From: Luteolibacter algae
GTDB lineage: Bacteria; Verrucomicrobiota; Verrucomicrobiia; Verrucomicrobiales; Akkermansiaceae
NCBI RefSeq assembly: GCF_042683045.1
Contig: NZ_JBHUIT010000008.1
Coordinates: forward strand, 170,328 to 234,327
Length of the DNA stretch: 64,000 bases
Direction of reading: 5' to 3'
This document shows, piece after piece, positions 9,252 through 17,880 of this stretch. The position numbers and the translations under genes were made by a program. Every line of letters begins with the position of its first letter. Positions within the stretch are counted from its first letter, which is position 1. The notes beneath the pieces were generated by a model. The model had not been told where the DNA came from. It did no database searches and was given only the letters and a program-made list of their open reading frames with translations.

Positions 9252-10214
9252 TCAAGGCGCGGATTCTTCGGACTTGGGGGCGGCAGGGACGGGCGTCTTT
9301 TTCGGTGAATCCGCAGCTAGCATGGTGGTCAATTCCGATGCCCATTTCGGAGCCGATTCATGGACGATATTTTTCTCGATATGTTCCAGCATGCGGACAG
9401 CGGCTCCACGTTCATCACCGGCTTTGAATTGATCGACCTCCGATTCCCACTGAAGGTCGGGAAGTACTTCCAGGATGAATTTATCGTATTCCGGTGTGTG
9501 CTCTCCGGATTTGAGCTTTTCTTCGGGTTTCAGTGTCCAATAATCTGCAAAAGCGGCTTCCATCTGCATACGTTTTGTCCAACTTGCGCGCAGTGCGCTG
9601 ATTCGATCGCTACGGCGTAGCGGGGGAAGGATCACTTGATCGAAAACTTGCTTTAGTGCTGCGGGGGCCACAGGCCACTTTTCCGCCTTGAATCCATTGA
9701 GATCATAGGCGCGAGCAAAAACGCTTTCGGTCACTCCCTGTTGAAGCGTTCTGCGGTATTTCCCAAGGTCTTCTGCGTCGGCATAGATCGCATCCATCAC
9801 CTTGCTTGCTTCCATGGATAAAACGTCCATATCCGCATCTTCGGAAGTTGATTCCAGAGTAAGCACCAACCAACGCAATTGTAATCTAAGTGCTGATTTG
9901 AAGTCGTTATCAGTGAGACGATCGGCGTTTTTACGTTTCCATTCACGAAAGTCACCGGACTTTTTGTTCATCTCATCGAAGCTGACCATTTCTTCACATC
10001 TGAGGTATAGCTCGAGAGCAGCATCATTGCTGCTCATGGCAGCCTTGTATGCCGAAAGGGCAGCCTTGTAGCGGGAATCGACCTTCGAGTTTGCTGCTTC
10101 GTGAATCTGTTCCAACTTTTCCAAAAGCGCTTCACGATCGACCTGGGTCAATATATCCGCGGATGCAATAGGAGCTGCCAAAGCAAGAAGGATGGCCGAA
10201 AATTGGGTTTTCAT
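9252..10214 (-). CDS. Secreted helical protein, unknown function
   Basis: 320 residues. A signal peptide (MKTQFSAILLALAAPIASA) is followed by a highly helical, charged sequence. The C-terminus is low-complexity (KKTPVPAAPKSEESAP). I recognise no domain. It follows the transglutaminase gene by 54 bases on the same strand, so it may be the last gene of the MoxR-DUF58-transglutaminase unit. Confidence 0.7.
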   Translation of the reverse strand: MKTQFSAILLALAAPIASADILTQVDREALLEKLEQIHEAANSKVDSRYKAALSAYKAAMSSNDAALELYLRCEEMVSFDEMNKKSGDFREWKRKNADRLTDNDFKSALRLQLRWLVLTLESTSEDADMDVLSMEASKVMDAIYADAEDLGKYRRTLQQGVTESVFARAYDLNGFKAEKWPVAPAALKQVFDQVILPPLRRSDRISALRASWTKRMQMEAAFADYWTLKPEEKLKSGEHTPEYDKFILEVLPDLQWESEVDQFKAGDERGAAVRMLEHIEKNIVHESAPKWASELTTMLAADSPKKTPVPAAPKSEESAP

Positions 10215-10268
10215 TTCGATAGGAATATCCGTTGTTAAGATTTACGCCAAGAAAGATTATGACTAAGT

Positions 10269-12344
10269 CTACTTGGTTGACTTAGGGTTCTTTGCATCTT
10301 TTATAAATCTTTCCAGCTCGGTGGCTAACTTTTCCAAACGCCATAGGGCTTCGGTGGAAGCGGGCGCTGGATCGAACCGGATTTGTTGGTGCAGGGCAAC
10401 CGCCTCGGCGAGTTTTTCGGATGGGACGGGTGTGGGCAGTTTCAGCAACCATTCCGGATAACTTTCACCCGGGAGTCTGGCAGGAAGTAGTCTGCGGGCG
10501 CGTTTTTCCAGACTGTGCAGCGGCGTGACAATGCCTCTATCCGATGGCTGCCATATGGAATTTTTTTCCTTCAGGATCAGCTTGGAGCGCCAGAGTCTCA
10601 GTACGACGAAACCCATCACGGACAGCCCGAGCGTCCACATCACGATTGTTGCACGGAGCCGGTTTTCAGGTTGGTTTCTCCAAATGAAAAAATCTTCCCT
10701 GAAGCGCTGAAATCCATCTGTGAGCCAGCGTGATTCGGTCCCCCCGCTGGTCTCAACCGTAAGCCACAGGGGAGGAGTAGGATCGAAGTCCACCCATTCC
10801 TTCCGGGATTCGTTCCACACCCGCGTCCACGCATGGGCGTGGATCCCGCGGATAACATACTGGTTCCTGGCAATGTCCCGCTCCTGCACGGAGTAGCCTA
10901 CGCAATAGCGGGAAGGCACGCCGGAAGCGCGTAGCAGAAGTGTGGCTGCCGTAGCGAAATACTCGCAATGACCGCGTTTGCTGGTCGTAAGGAAAGTTTC
11001 TATGGCGGAAGGGCGATCCTGATAATTCCGCGCCCGGTGAATCGTCAGATACTTTGTATATTGAAATTCCCGCGTGAACCATTGCCGCAATCTGGCGATT
11101 TTTGATTGGGCATCCGGAAGGTCGTTGAGGCCGATTTCCTCGACGATATCTTGAATCCCAGGGCTCTCAAAATCATCTACCGCCAGATCCTGTTCCCACG
11201 GCGGCGAATCGGGGGATTCGGAATCGTTCCACCGCACATTTCCCGCGATAATCGATTTTTTTGGGTAGATAACCACTGTCCCCAAGGGGTTGATTTCCGG
11301 GGTATCCATGTCGAAGTTCTGTAATGTCGAGGCATTACCGGGAAGAGGGAGCGGGTCTTCCGTCTGGGCCCTGCCACGGATCTGGAAACTGGGCAGAGCG
11401 GACCGGAGGTTGCTTTGAAGCATCTCCCTGCGGAGCATGAAAAATGGCTCTCCCTCTTCAAGCGCTAGCGCGGAAAGTTCCCTGAAATCGTCTTCACCGC
11501 TGATTTCGGCCTCGGGAATTTCATTTTTCCAGATTGTTCCCTTGTATCGGTTATAGGTCGTGAGACGTAATAATCGAGGGGGAGACTGGCCTTCGGCAGG
11601 AATGATCCGCCAATGCATTTCATTGGATTGCTTCAGCTGGCCGAGGGAACCGATGGCAGTCTTGTTCACCGTAGGGTTGGCGCTGGGATAGGCTCCGTTT
11701 TCGATGGATCGATTAGTCATCCATTTATAGAGCTTATTGAGGCCGATCTGCCCTGAGATACCGATCAGGCTTGCTGTAAAAACGATCACGACCAGTGCGA
11801 AAATACGGACCTTTACCCGCGAGAAAATTAGCCAACCCACCAGGATGACCAGGGCAGGGAAAAAGAACTTCCGGCCAGCGAAAACCCCTAGGGCCGATGC
11901 CGTGATTGTGCAGAGAAAGTAGAGGTTTCCGAAGTTGAACTGGATCACGGAATTTTCCAAACCTAGCTGCTGGTTTCTGCGGCGGTGCAGATCCGAGAAA
12001 AAGGAAAAGCTATTGAGCGCCATGGAATTGTTCAATCCATAGCTCTGGACAAACTGGAGCGGCAGAAGAAGAACCGGGAACCAAACCATCAGTTTTGGCA
12101 ACGCCGTGTAGCGATCTCCGTCCAGCCAGATCAGAGCACCGGTAACGATCGTCAGAAGCATGGTGATTTTCCAGGCTCTGGAGCATCCCCGTTCACCGAA
12201 ATTCCAGCGGAAACCCACCCAATTCGCTCCTTCGATGAATAGAGCGATGATCAATCCCAGGAAGCCATGATCCGTCATTGCTCCCCAGAAAAGCAAAGTG
12301 GCACCGAGCAATAGTCTCGGCGGAGGTAGAATGACTTTTTCCAT
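10269..12344 (-). CDS. Membrane transglutaminase-like protein (DUF3488/TgpA-type)
   Basis: About 691 residues with roughly six N-terminal transmembrane segments, a periplasmic domain, and a transglutaminase-like core. Catalytic residues are visible: Cys in TSKRGHCEYFATAATLLLR, His in IRGIHAHAWTRVW and Asp in WVDFDPTPP. One further membrane segment (VMWTLGLSVMGFVVLRLW) precedes a cytosolic tail. The start at 12344 has AGGGA about nine bases upstream and leaves 19 bases after the DUF58 stop. Together with DUF58 and MoxR it forms the conserved trio whose function is poorly known, possibly envelope protein modification. Confidence 0.85.
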   Translation of the reverse strand: MEKVILPPPRLLLGATLLFWGAMTDHGFLGLIIALFIEGANWVGFRWNFGERGCSRAWKITMLLTIVTGALIWLDGDRYTALPKLMVWFPVLLLPLQFVQSYGLNNSMALNSFSFFSDLHRRRNQQLGLENSVIQFNFGNLYFLCTITASALGVFAGRKFFFPALVILVGWLIFSRVKVRIFALVVIVFTASLIGISGQIGLNKLYKWMTNRSIENGAYPSANPTVNKTAIGSLGQLKQSNEMHWRIIPAEGQSPPRLLRLTTYNRYKGTIWKNEIPEAEISGEDDFRELSALALEEGEPFFMLRREMLQSNLRSALPSFQIRGRAQTEDPLPLPGNASTLQNFDMDTPEINPLGTVVIYPKKSIIAGNVRWNDSESPDSPPWEQDLAVDDFESPGIQDIVEEIGLNDLPDAQSKIARLRQWFTREFQYTKYLTIHRARNYQDRPSAIETFLTTSKRGHCEYFATAATLLLRASGVPSRYCVGYSVQERDIARNQYVIRGIHAHAWTRVWNESRKEWVDFDPTPPLWLTVETSGGTESRWLTDGFQRFREDFFIWRNQPENRLRATIVMWTLGLSVMGFVVLRLWRSKLILKEKNSIWQPSDRGIVTPLHSLEKRARRLLPARLPGESYPEWLLKLPTPVPSEKLAEAVALHQQIRFDPAPASTEALWRLEKLATELERFIKDAKNPKSTK

Positions 12345-12363
12345 AGAAGATCCCTGGTAGCAA

Positions 12364-13731
12364 TTATATCGCAGCAGATAGTTCGCCGGGCAAGCGTAAG
12401 AGATCCCGCTCAACTTCGCCGGACTCCAACCAATACCCGATCAAGCCCTCCGGCGCGGGACCTGTCCCTATCACCAGCGGCACGGATACGACACCTGACT
12501 TCAGAAGCTTTTTCACAAAGTCCGCCCGCTGCTCGTCCCATCCATTGAGGACCAAAAGGCAGGATGTCATCTGTTCGCGGTGGCGAATGATCGTTTCAGA
12601 TAAAATTTCGAATCGCGTGATTGTTTCGATCTTCACTCCGGCGAGCACTTCGAGGAGTTTTTCCGCCCGTTCCATTCCACGCCCTGCGGTGACGGTGTGA
12701 GCCTTTTCCGCGATGAACATCAGATCCAGAAGCGATTCGCTGTGATCCAGGCCAACGATAAAAGAAGATGCCACAGAAACCATTTCCTCAAAGACCGTGC
12801 TGTCCGGAGATCCCGCAAACGTGTCCAGAACCAATGCATACCGGGGGTAAAAATTGTCCTCGAGCTCCTTTACCATTGGCTTTCCGGTGTGTGCCCAGCT
12901 TTTCCAATGGATCAGGCGTAAGGAATCGCCGGGTCGATATTCGCGCAGTCCGACGAATTCTCCGGAGTTTCCAATCGCGTTACTGGTTTCTTCCCCACCA
13001 ATGCGAAACGCCGCAGATCCAGGCATCCGCAGTGGCGGAAGACGATAGCGTTTCGGCAGGACGACGAGACGGGCGGGGGAGGTGGGGACCTTCCTGCATT
13101 TTTGAAAAAAGCCCAGGGGATCCGGCAAAAGCACGCGCAGATCGTGCATGGGAAAGACACCGCGCTGCTGGGGCAGGAGAGATAGCGCCAGGCGTTGTGT
13201 TTCGCCACGGCGGAGATCGATGAGATCTTTGCTTTCGTAGCTGATGAAACCGTGTTTCCGGGACATCAGCCACTGCCATCGATAATAAGCCATTGTGCGA
13301 TCGAAGGCGTTGCGGGAATGTTCCTCCGGTTCGGGGATTTGGGCGAATTCCTCCAGCGAAGGGCGGGCGTCCGGCTGGGTCTGCAGGAGTCTTGCGCCCT
13401 TCAACCGGCGGCTTCTCAGGTTTTTCAATGTGACGGTATAACGTAAGGCCTCGCCGACTGTCGCATGCCTGGGCAGCTCATACATCGCACTTAATTTCGC
13501 ATTCCGGAAAATCACCCACAGTAGGCTGATGAAGGCGAGCCCAAAGGAAAAGCAGAACATCTGATAGATGGCATTGCGGTGCTGGCCGATACTCATAAAG
13601 GCGGCAAAGATCACTGTGAGGATGATTGCTATCCCGGCCGGCCGTATTCGACGGGAAAACCAGTGCTGCACTGCATCGCCACGGTAATACGTCCAGTGCA
13701 GATAACGGAATCTGGTTTCCATCCTTTTCAT
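12364..13731 (-). CDS. DUF58 domain protein
   Basis: About 455 residues. Two N-terminal membrane segments (about residues 30-75) precede the DUF58 signature EFVGLREYRPGDSLRLIHWKSWAHTGKPMVKELE and a vWA-like C-terminal region with YALVLDTF. DUF58 proteins sit beside MoxR ATPases and are thought to be clients or partners in folding or assembly of envelope proteins. Start 13731 is a choice; an ATG nine bases further in (13722) is equally possible. Confidence 0.87.
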   Translation of the reverse strand: MKRMETRFRYLHWTYYRGDAVQHWFSRRIRPAGIAIILTVIFAAFMSIGQHRNAIYQMFCFSFGLAFISLLWVIFRNAKLSAMYELPRHATVGEALRYTVTLKNLRSRRLKGARLLQTQPDARPSLEEFAQIPEPEEHSRNAFDRTMAYYRWQWLMSRKHGFISYESKDLIDLRRGETQRLALSLLPQQRGVFPMHDLRVLLPDPLGFFQKCRKVPTSPARLVVLPKRYRLPPLRMPGSAAFRIGGEETSNAIGNSGEFVGLREYRPGDSLRLIHWKSWAHTGKPMVKELEDNFYPRYALVLDTFAGSPDSTVFEEMVSVASSFIVGLDHSESLLDLMFIAEKAHTVTAGRGMERAEKLLEVLAGVKIETITRFEILSETIIRHREQMTSCLLVLNGWDEQRADFVKKLLKSGVVSVPLVIGTGPAPEGLIGYWLESGEVERDLLRLPGELSAAI

Positions 13732-13771
13732 CAGATAAGTCGTGATATTTTCAAGATGTCCGGAGTGCTGG

Positions 13772-14707
13772 TTAAACCGGAACAGTGGTCTTCTCGAGAA
13801 TGTCTTCAACGATCATTCTCGCGTTGAGCCCGGAGTATTTTGACTCGGGAGCCAGCACCAGCCGGTGGGCAATGACATCGACGGCAACGGATTGGATTAC
13901 CTCCGGAGTCACGAATTCCCTACCTTCAAAGAGAGAAATCACCTGCGAAATTTTCATCAGTGAGAGCGATGCGCGGGGACTTGCCGCGAGCTGAACCTCT
14001 GGAATTCCCCGCGTCCCTGCGACCAACGCGACCGCGTATTGGCGAAGCTCCGCGCTGAAGCGAATCTTCCGGGATGCGGCGGAGATTTCCAATATTTCCT
14101 CCCTTGATAGGACGGGACGAAGTGAATGCACCGGATGGCTCTCCGCTTGATCGGCGAGGATTCCGGCCTCTTGCTCCGCACTTACATAGCCCAGGCCGCA
14201 TTGCATCGCGAAACGATCCATCTGGGCTTCTGGAAGTGGGTAGGTGCCCCGGAACTCGACGGGATTCTGCGTGGCAATGACGAAAAATAAGCCGTCCAAA
14301 TCGTAGCAAACGCCTTCCACCGTTACCTGCCGCTCGCCCATCGCCTCCAACAAGGCGCTCTGGGTGCGCGGAGAGGCGCGGTTGATCTCATCCGCCAGCA
14401 AGATATCGGTGAAAACAGGACCATGATGGAACCGGAATTCCTGGGTGCGGGGATCCAGAACCGATACGCCTAGAATATCGGATGGCAGCAAGTCCGGAGT
14501 GAACTGGACACGTTTGAAATCCGCTCCCGAAATGGATTTCGCAATCGCCTTCGCCAAAGTGGTTTTTCCCGTTCCCGGATAATCTTCCAGAAGGACATGA
14601 CCCCCTGCGAACATACATGAGAGCACTTTTCTAACCGTTGCTTCCTGCCCACGCACCACAGCACATACCGCCTGTTCCAACCGATTCGCCAATTCCGTTT
14701 CTCTCAT
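13772..14707 (-). CDS. MoxR family AAA ATPase
   Basis: 311 residues from the chosen start at 14707; an upstream ATG at 14797 adds a tail without family similarity. Walker A is YPGTGKT (residues 43-49), Walker B ILLADEINR (about 110), followed by the family phrase TQSALLEAMGERQVT, ATQNPVEFRGTYPLPEAQMDRF (sensor and arginine-finger region) and SPRASLSL near the C-terminus. It probably acts as a chaperone-like ATPase for the DUF58 and transglutaminase proteins encoded just downstream (40- and 19-base gaps). Confidence 0.93.
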   Translation of the reverse strand: MRETELANRLEQAVCAVVRGQEATVRKVLSCMFAGGHVLLEDYPGTGKTTLAKAIAKSISGADFKRVQFTPDLLPSDILGVSVLDPRTQEFRFHHGPVFTDILLADEINRASPRTQSALLEAMGERQVTVEGVCYDLDGLFFVIATQNPVEFRGTYPLPEAQMDRFAMQCGLGYVSAEQEAGILADQAESHPVHSLRPVLSREEILEISAASRKIRFSAELRQYAVALVAGTRGIPEVQLAASPRASLSLMKISQVISLFEGREFVTPEVIQSVAVDVIAHRLVLAPESKYSGLNARMIVEDILEKTTVPV

Positions 14708-14844
14708 GTTTATCGGGATAGACTCCACCTTATTTGCCGTGGATTCAATGCACATCTTCGAAAGATGTCGTTTCAGCGAAATAAAGTCCCGAGGCACTTT
14801 GAATCGCTATTTACTCCGCACTTCACAGCTTTCATCCTGCGGGT

Positions 14845-15369
14845 ATGAGTATTATCACACAACGCGGAGATGACGGCCAAACCGATCTGATGTTTGGCCA
14901 TAGGATTGCCAAAACTTCTCTGCGATTCATTGCACTGGGCACTATCGATGAACTGAACGCGGCCATCGGCCTGGCAAGGGCTTCAGATGGTGAGGGCAAA
15001 CATACGGAGATCCTGGATCGGGTGCAGAACCTGCTTTTCGCACTCATGGGTCAGCTGGCATGTCTGCCCGGGGATCAGCAGAAATATCTGGAGAAAGGAT
15101 ACTCGAGCGTTACTGAAGCAGATCTCTTGTGGCTGACAGAAACCGCACATCATCTGGAGGAAAACGGAGTGAAATACACTCATTGGGCGGTGCCGGGTGC
15201 CGAAGGATCGCTGGCGCGAGCCCATCTCGATTTCGCCCGCACTGTAACGCGCCGCGCAGAGCGTTATGTTCTCGCTTTGCATGAGGATGGAGGCGAAGTC
15301 CCATCGGTGGTCCGCATTTTTCTGAATCGTCTGTCAGATCTTATGTGGATCCTGGCCCGCAGCCACTGA
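14845..15369 (+). CDS. Cob(I)alamin adenosyltransferase, PduO type
   Basis: Transfers the adenosyl group of ATP to cob(I)alamin to make coenzyme B12. PduO family motifs: TQRGDDGQTDLMFG (N-terminal ATP binding, canonical TxxGDxGxT), ALGTIDELNAAIGLA, and DFARTVTRRAERYVLAL with FLNRLSDLMWILAR at the C-terminus. Length 174 is normal. Divergent from the moxR operon; no other B12 gene is nearby. Confidence 0.93.
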   Translation: MSIITQRGDDGQTDLMFGHRIAKTSLRFIALGTIDELNAAIGLARASDGEGKHTEILDRVQNLLFALMGQLACLPGDQQKYLEKGYSSVTEADLLWLTETAHHLEENGVKYTHWAVPGAEGSLARAHLDFARTVTRRAERYVLALHEDGGEVPSVVRIFLNRLSDLMWILARSH

Positions 15370-15492
15370 TTGATCCTGTATATTCCAAAAAAATTGTAAA
15401 ATGTCTGACAATATCCGCGTTCTAGTAGCTCCCAGCCTGGTGGCCCGGGCTGATATGTCCGATACCTGAGACACCTTTACCCATTAATAGAA

Positions 15493-17496
15493 ATGAAGAT
15501 TCCTTCTGTAGCATTGTCTGCCCTGTTCCCGTTGATCCTGGGCCTTGGAGCCATGCACTCGCGGGCGATGAGCGAGCGCCCGAATGTTATCCTGATCGTT
15601 GCCGATGACATTAGCGCCCGGGAATTTCCTTTCTATGGCTCCAGTAAATGGTCTGACGGGCGGCGTGCGAGAACACCGATGATGGATCGGTTGGCGAAGG
15701 AAGGTTGCTTTGTGGAGACAATGTGGGCGGCTACGATCTGTAAACCAAGCCGGGTGAGTCTACTAACCGGAACTTATGCGCATCAGAATAAATACTGGGA
15801 CAACGGACATATCGGTGTCGATTGCAGGACAACCTACAGTGCCTACGAGAGTGCGCCGATCACACTTGGCAACATGAGTAGGGACGCGGGATACGCGAAT
15901 CTTTGGGTTTCCAAGAACCACGTTTCGAGTGGTGGGGATGTCCTTAGTATGGGTTTCAACGAAGCGGTTTTTAATCCCGGCGAACCTGCGCGCCACCCGG
16001 CATGGAATCCTTTTGGCACACCAGATAAGAATCCGTATCCTCTTTTCCGGACATCGGATCCCAAGGACTGGGATCATGAGTCATTCTTTTTCTGGCCGGA
16101 AATGCAGTTGATCAATCATCCGGATCATCCTTCGGAGCCATTCAAGTTCGAGAAAACCAAAATCAACGATTACGCGCCGGATTTGGAAATGCAGCACGTT
16201 TTCAATTTTATCGATCGCTCCAGAACTGCGGAAAAACCATTCTTTGTGCTGCACACCCCGCATCTCGGTCATTTGGCAAAGGACTCTTCCGATCCCGAGT
16301 TCAAGACTGTATGGCCCGGGACACCGGTTATTGAGTGGAAAGATGGTGGCTATGTCCGCAAGGAGCCAAAATTCATCAAGCGTGCGGACGGCGGTTATGA
16401 CAAAGTCAATATCACACCCAATGGGCTGGCATACCATATCGAGTATCTCGATTACCAGATTTGGCAGTATGTCACGAGGCTCGAAGAGCTGGGCGAATTG
16501 GAGAATACCGTGATCATTTTCAGCGCTGATAACGGCACCCAGGATAACGCTGGAAGATATGGCAAAGGAAAAGTGATCAGTCAGCAGGGGCAGCATGTGC
16601 CATTGCTTATCTATGCACCCGGGGTCAACGGCTTCGTAAAAGGGCGCCAGGCGATCTGCTCGGATTTCACTGATATTCTTCCCACGCTTGCAGAGATCAT
16701 GCACTTCGAGTTCCCGGCAGATTATGAAAAGCTGGACGGAAAAAGCCTCTGGCCCTACCTCACGGGAAAGACTGATCAACACCGCGACTACATCTATTCG
16801 ATGCGTCTGGAAGCACAGATGATACGGAATAACAAAGTCATGCGCGATGGCTATGGCACGTGGTATGACGTCAATAAACGTGCGGGAGACTATAACAGCT
16901 TTGCGACCTTGGACTCTCTTCCGGAAGGCGAATACAAAAACGTTCTATTGGCGGAAAAGGCGAAGCTCGAGCCCGAGCTAGCCAAATACAATCTCTACGA
17001 TGTGGATTCGGAAGCTCCCTTGCCGCCAGCGGATGCGGACGGTGATGGAATCGCGGATTGGTTCGAGGAAAAATTTGGCAGGATGGATCCTGACGCTGAT
17101 GACGATGGGGACGGTGTTAGCAATTACCTGGAGTATATTCATGGCGGGGATCCTTCGGATCCAGAACTGCCCGGTGAACAGCAGTTGCCGCATGTTATTG
17201 AAATCGCGGACGCCCAAGGAGAATACCTGGCCCTAGAGTTTGAACGTCTGAAAGAGCTCGGACCGGACTACTGGTTCGTAATCGAAGGCTCTTCCGATGG
17301 TATGGAATGGACCACGGATGGTGTCGTCCAGCAGCATACTGTTCGCTCCCTCGGGAAACAGACAGAGCGCGTTATCGCACGGATAGCCGCTGACAAGCAC
17401 CGGGCTCTTTTAAAAGAACTCCGGCTGACAGTGCACAAACCGATCAAGCGCAAGCCGCGGAAGTTTGTTCATCTGCTAAAAAAGGCTGGGAAATAA
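15493..17496 (+). CDS. Secreted sulfatase with DxDGDG calcium-type tail
   Basis: Type I formylglycine sulfatase: after a signal peptide, RPNVILIVADDI supplies the metal Asp pair and TICKPSRVSLLTGTY carries the CxPSR motif whose Cys83 would be converted to formylglycine. HTPHLGHLAK and SADNGTQDN supply further metal residues. Residues about 515-555 contain DADGDGIADWFEEKFG and DADDDGDGVSNYLEY, thrombospondin-type-3-like calcium loops common in PVC secreted enzymes, then an approximately 100-residue C-terminal domain. The substrate is unknown. No canonical activating enzyme is visible; the FGE-like protein at 26593 lacks the catalytic Cys pair. Confidence 0.9.
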   Translation: MKIPSVALSALFPLILGLGAMHSRAMSERPNVILIVADDISAREFPFYGSSKWSDGRRARTPMMDRLAKEGCFVETMWAATICKPSRVSLLTGTYAHQNKYWDNGHIGVDCRTTYSAYESAPITLGNMSRDAGYANLWVSKNHVSSGGDVLSMGFNEAVFNPGEPARHPAWNPFGTPDKNPYPLFRTSDPKDWDHESFFFWPEMQLINHPDHPSEPFKFEKTKINDYAPDLEMQHVFNFIDRSRTAEKPFFVLHTPHLGHLAKDSSDPEFKTVWPGTPVIEWKDGGYVRKEPKFIKRADGGYDKVNITPNGLAYHIEYLDYQIWQYVTRLEELGELENTVIIFSADNGTQDNAGRYGKGKVISQQGQHVPLLIYAPGVNGFVKGRQAICSDFTDILPTLAEIMHFEFPADYEKLDGKSLWPYLTGKTDQHRDYIYSMRLEAQMIRNNKVMRDGYGTWYDVNKRAGDYNSFATLDSLPEGEYKNVLLAEKAKLEPELAKYNLYDVDSEAPLPPADADGDGIADWFEEKFGRMDPDADDDGDGVSNYLEYIHGGDPSDPELPGEQQLPHVIEIADAQGEYLALEFERLKELGPDYWFVIEGSSDGMEWTTDGVVQQHTVRSLGKQTERVIARIAADKHRALLKELRLTVHKPIKRKPRKFVHLLKKAGK

Positions 17497-17518
17497 GCTC
17501 AAACGGCACTCCTTCCGG

Positions 17519-17551
17519 AAAGGCACTGATTCATGCGAATCAGTGCCTTTT
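17519..17551 (+). terminator. Hairpin terminator after the sulfatase gene
   Basis: Perfect 14-bp inverted repeat (AAAGGCACTGATTC with GAATCAGTGCCTTT), loop ATGC, ending in CCTTTT. The short T run makes strength uncertain; the A-rich 5' side could also allow action on the other strand. Confidence 0.75.
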
Positions 17552-17745
17552 CAGTGTGGATTCGAGGTTCCAATCTGCTGCCGGCATGACTCCGGCTTAC
17601 TCTCTGGAGGAAAAGTTCCTGCAACGGGTAATTCATCCAGTTGGAACGCTGTTTTCCGGATGGGAAGAGTGGATGGCCAAAAAAAGCCGTGAATCCGTGG
17701 CTACGTGTATGGCTGAAAATCAATAGATTGTGCGGAAAAGTCGCT

Positions 17746-17773
17746 CCAGCCTGCGTTGTCGGGCCTGGTTTTT
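17746..17773 (+). terminator. Second hairpin with T-run upstream of the transporter
   Basis: CCAGCC pairs with GGCCTGG (one bulged C) around a 10-base loop and is followed by TTTTT. It may stop readthrough from the sulfatase or act as an attenuator for the transporter operon; it lies upstream of the candidate operator. Confidence 0.5.
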
Positions 17774-17811
17774 CCAAGAGTATGGATGTGGCACGACTGA
17801 TGCTTAGATTC

Positions 17812-17839
17812 GTATGAAGGTTTTTAATTTTGTTCACAC
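17812..17839. promoter_or_regulatory. NikR-type operator upstream of the ABC transporter
   Basis: GTATGA, 16 bases, TCACAC: 11 of 12 half-site positions match the E. coli NikR operator GTATGA-N16-TCATAC with exactly its spacing. The palindrome extends one base each side of the spacer (GTATGAA-N14-TTCACAC). It ends 41 bases before the binding-protein start, and a second copy precedes the NikR-like gene itself (30300-30327). Probable target of that regulator. Confidence 0.65.
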
Positions 17840-17880
17840 TGAGCGGGAGACTGGAGCCTGAAAAATACGACTCAAGACTT

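Larger units (their letters stand above)
17497..17880. other. Intergenic region with two terminators and a NikR-like site
   Basis: The only gap over 300 bases. In order it holds a perfect 14-bp hairpin after the sulfatase, a second hairpin followed by T5 (17746-17773), and a GTATGA-N16-TCACAC palindrome (17812-17839) 41 bases before the transporter start. I looked for the conserved elements of the guanidine-I, -II and -III riboswitches and did not find them. Confidence 0.7.

Noticed and set aside
16081..16782. 233-codon minus-strand open frame
   Set aside because: Antisense within the sulfatase, no family motifs; the sulfatase frame is complete.
17552..17880. Guanidine-I, -II or -III riboswitch before the transporter operon
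   Set aside because: I looked for the conserved blocks (CTAGGG...CCGAGAGA...GCCCGGGAGA, paired ACGR hairpins, ykkC-III pseudoknot) and found only isolated short matches such as GCGGGAGA. A covariance search would settle it.
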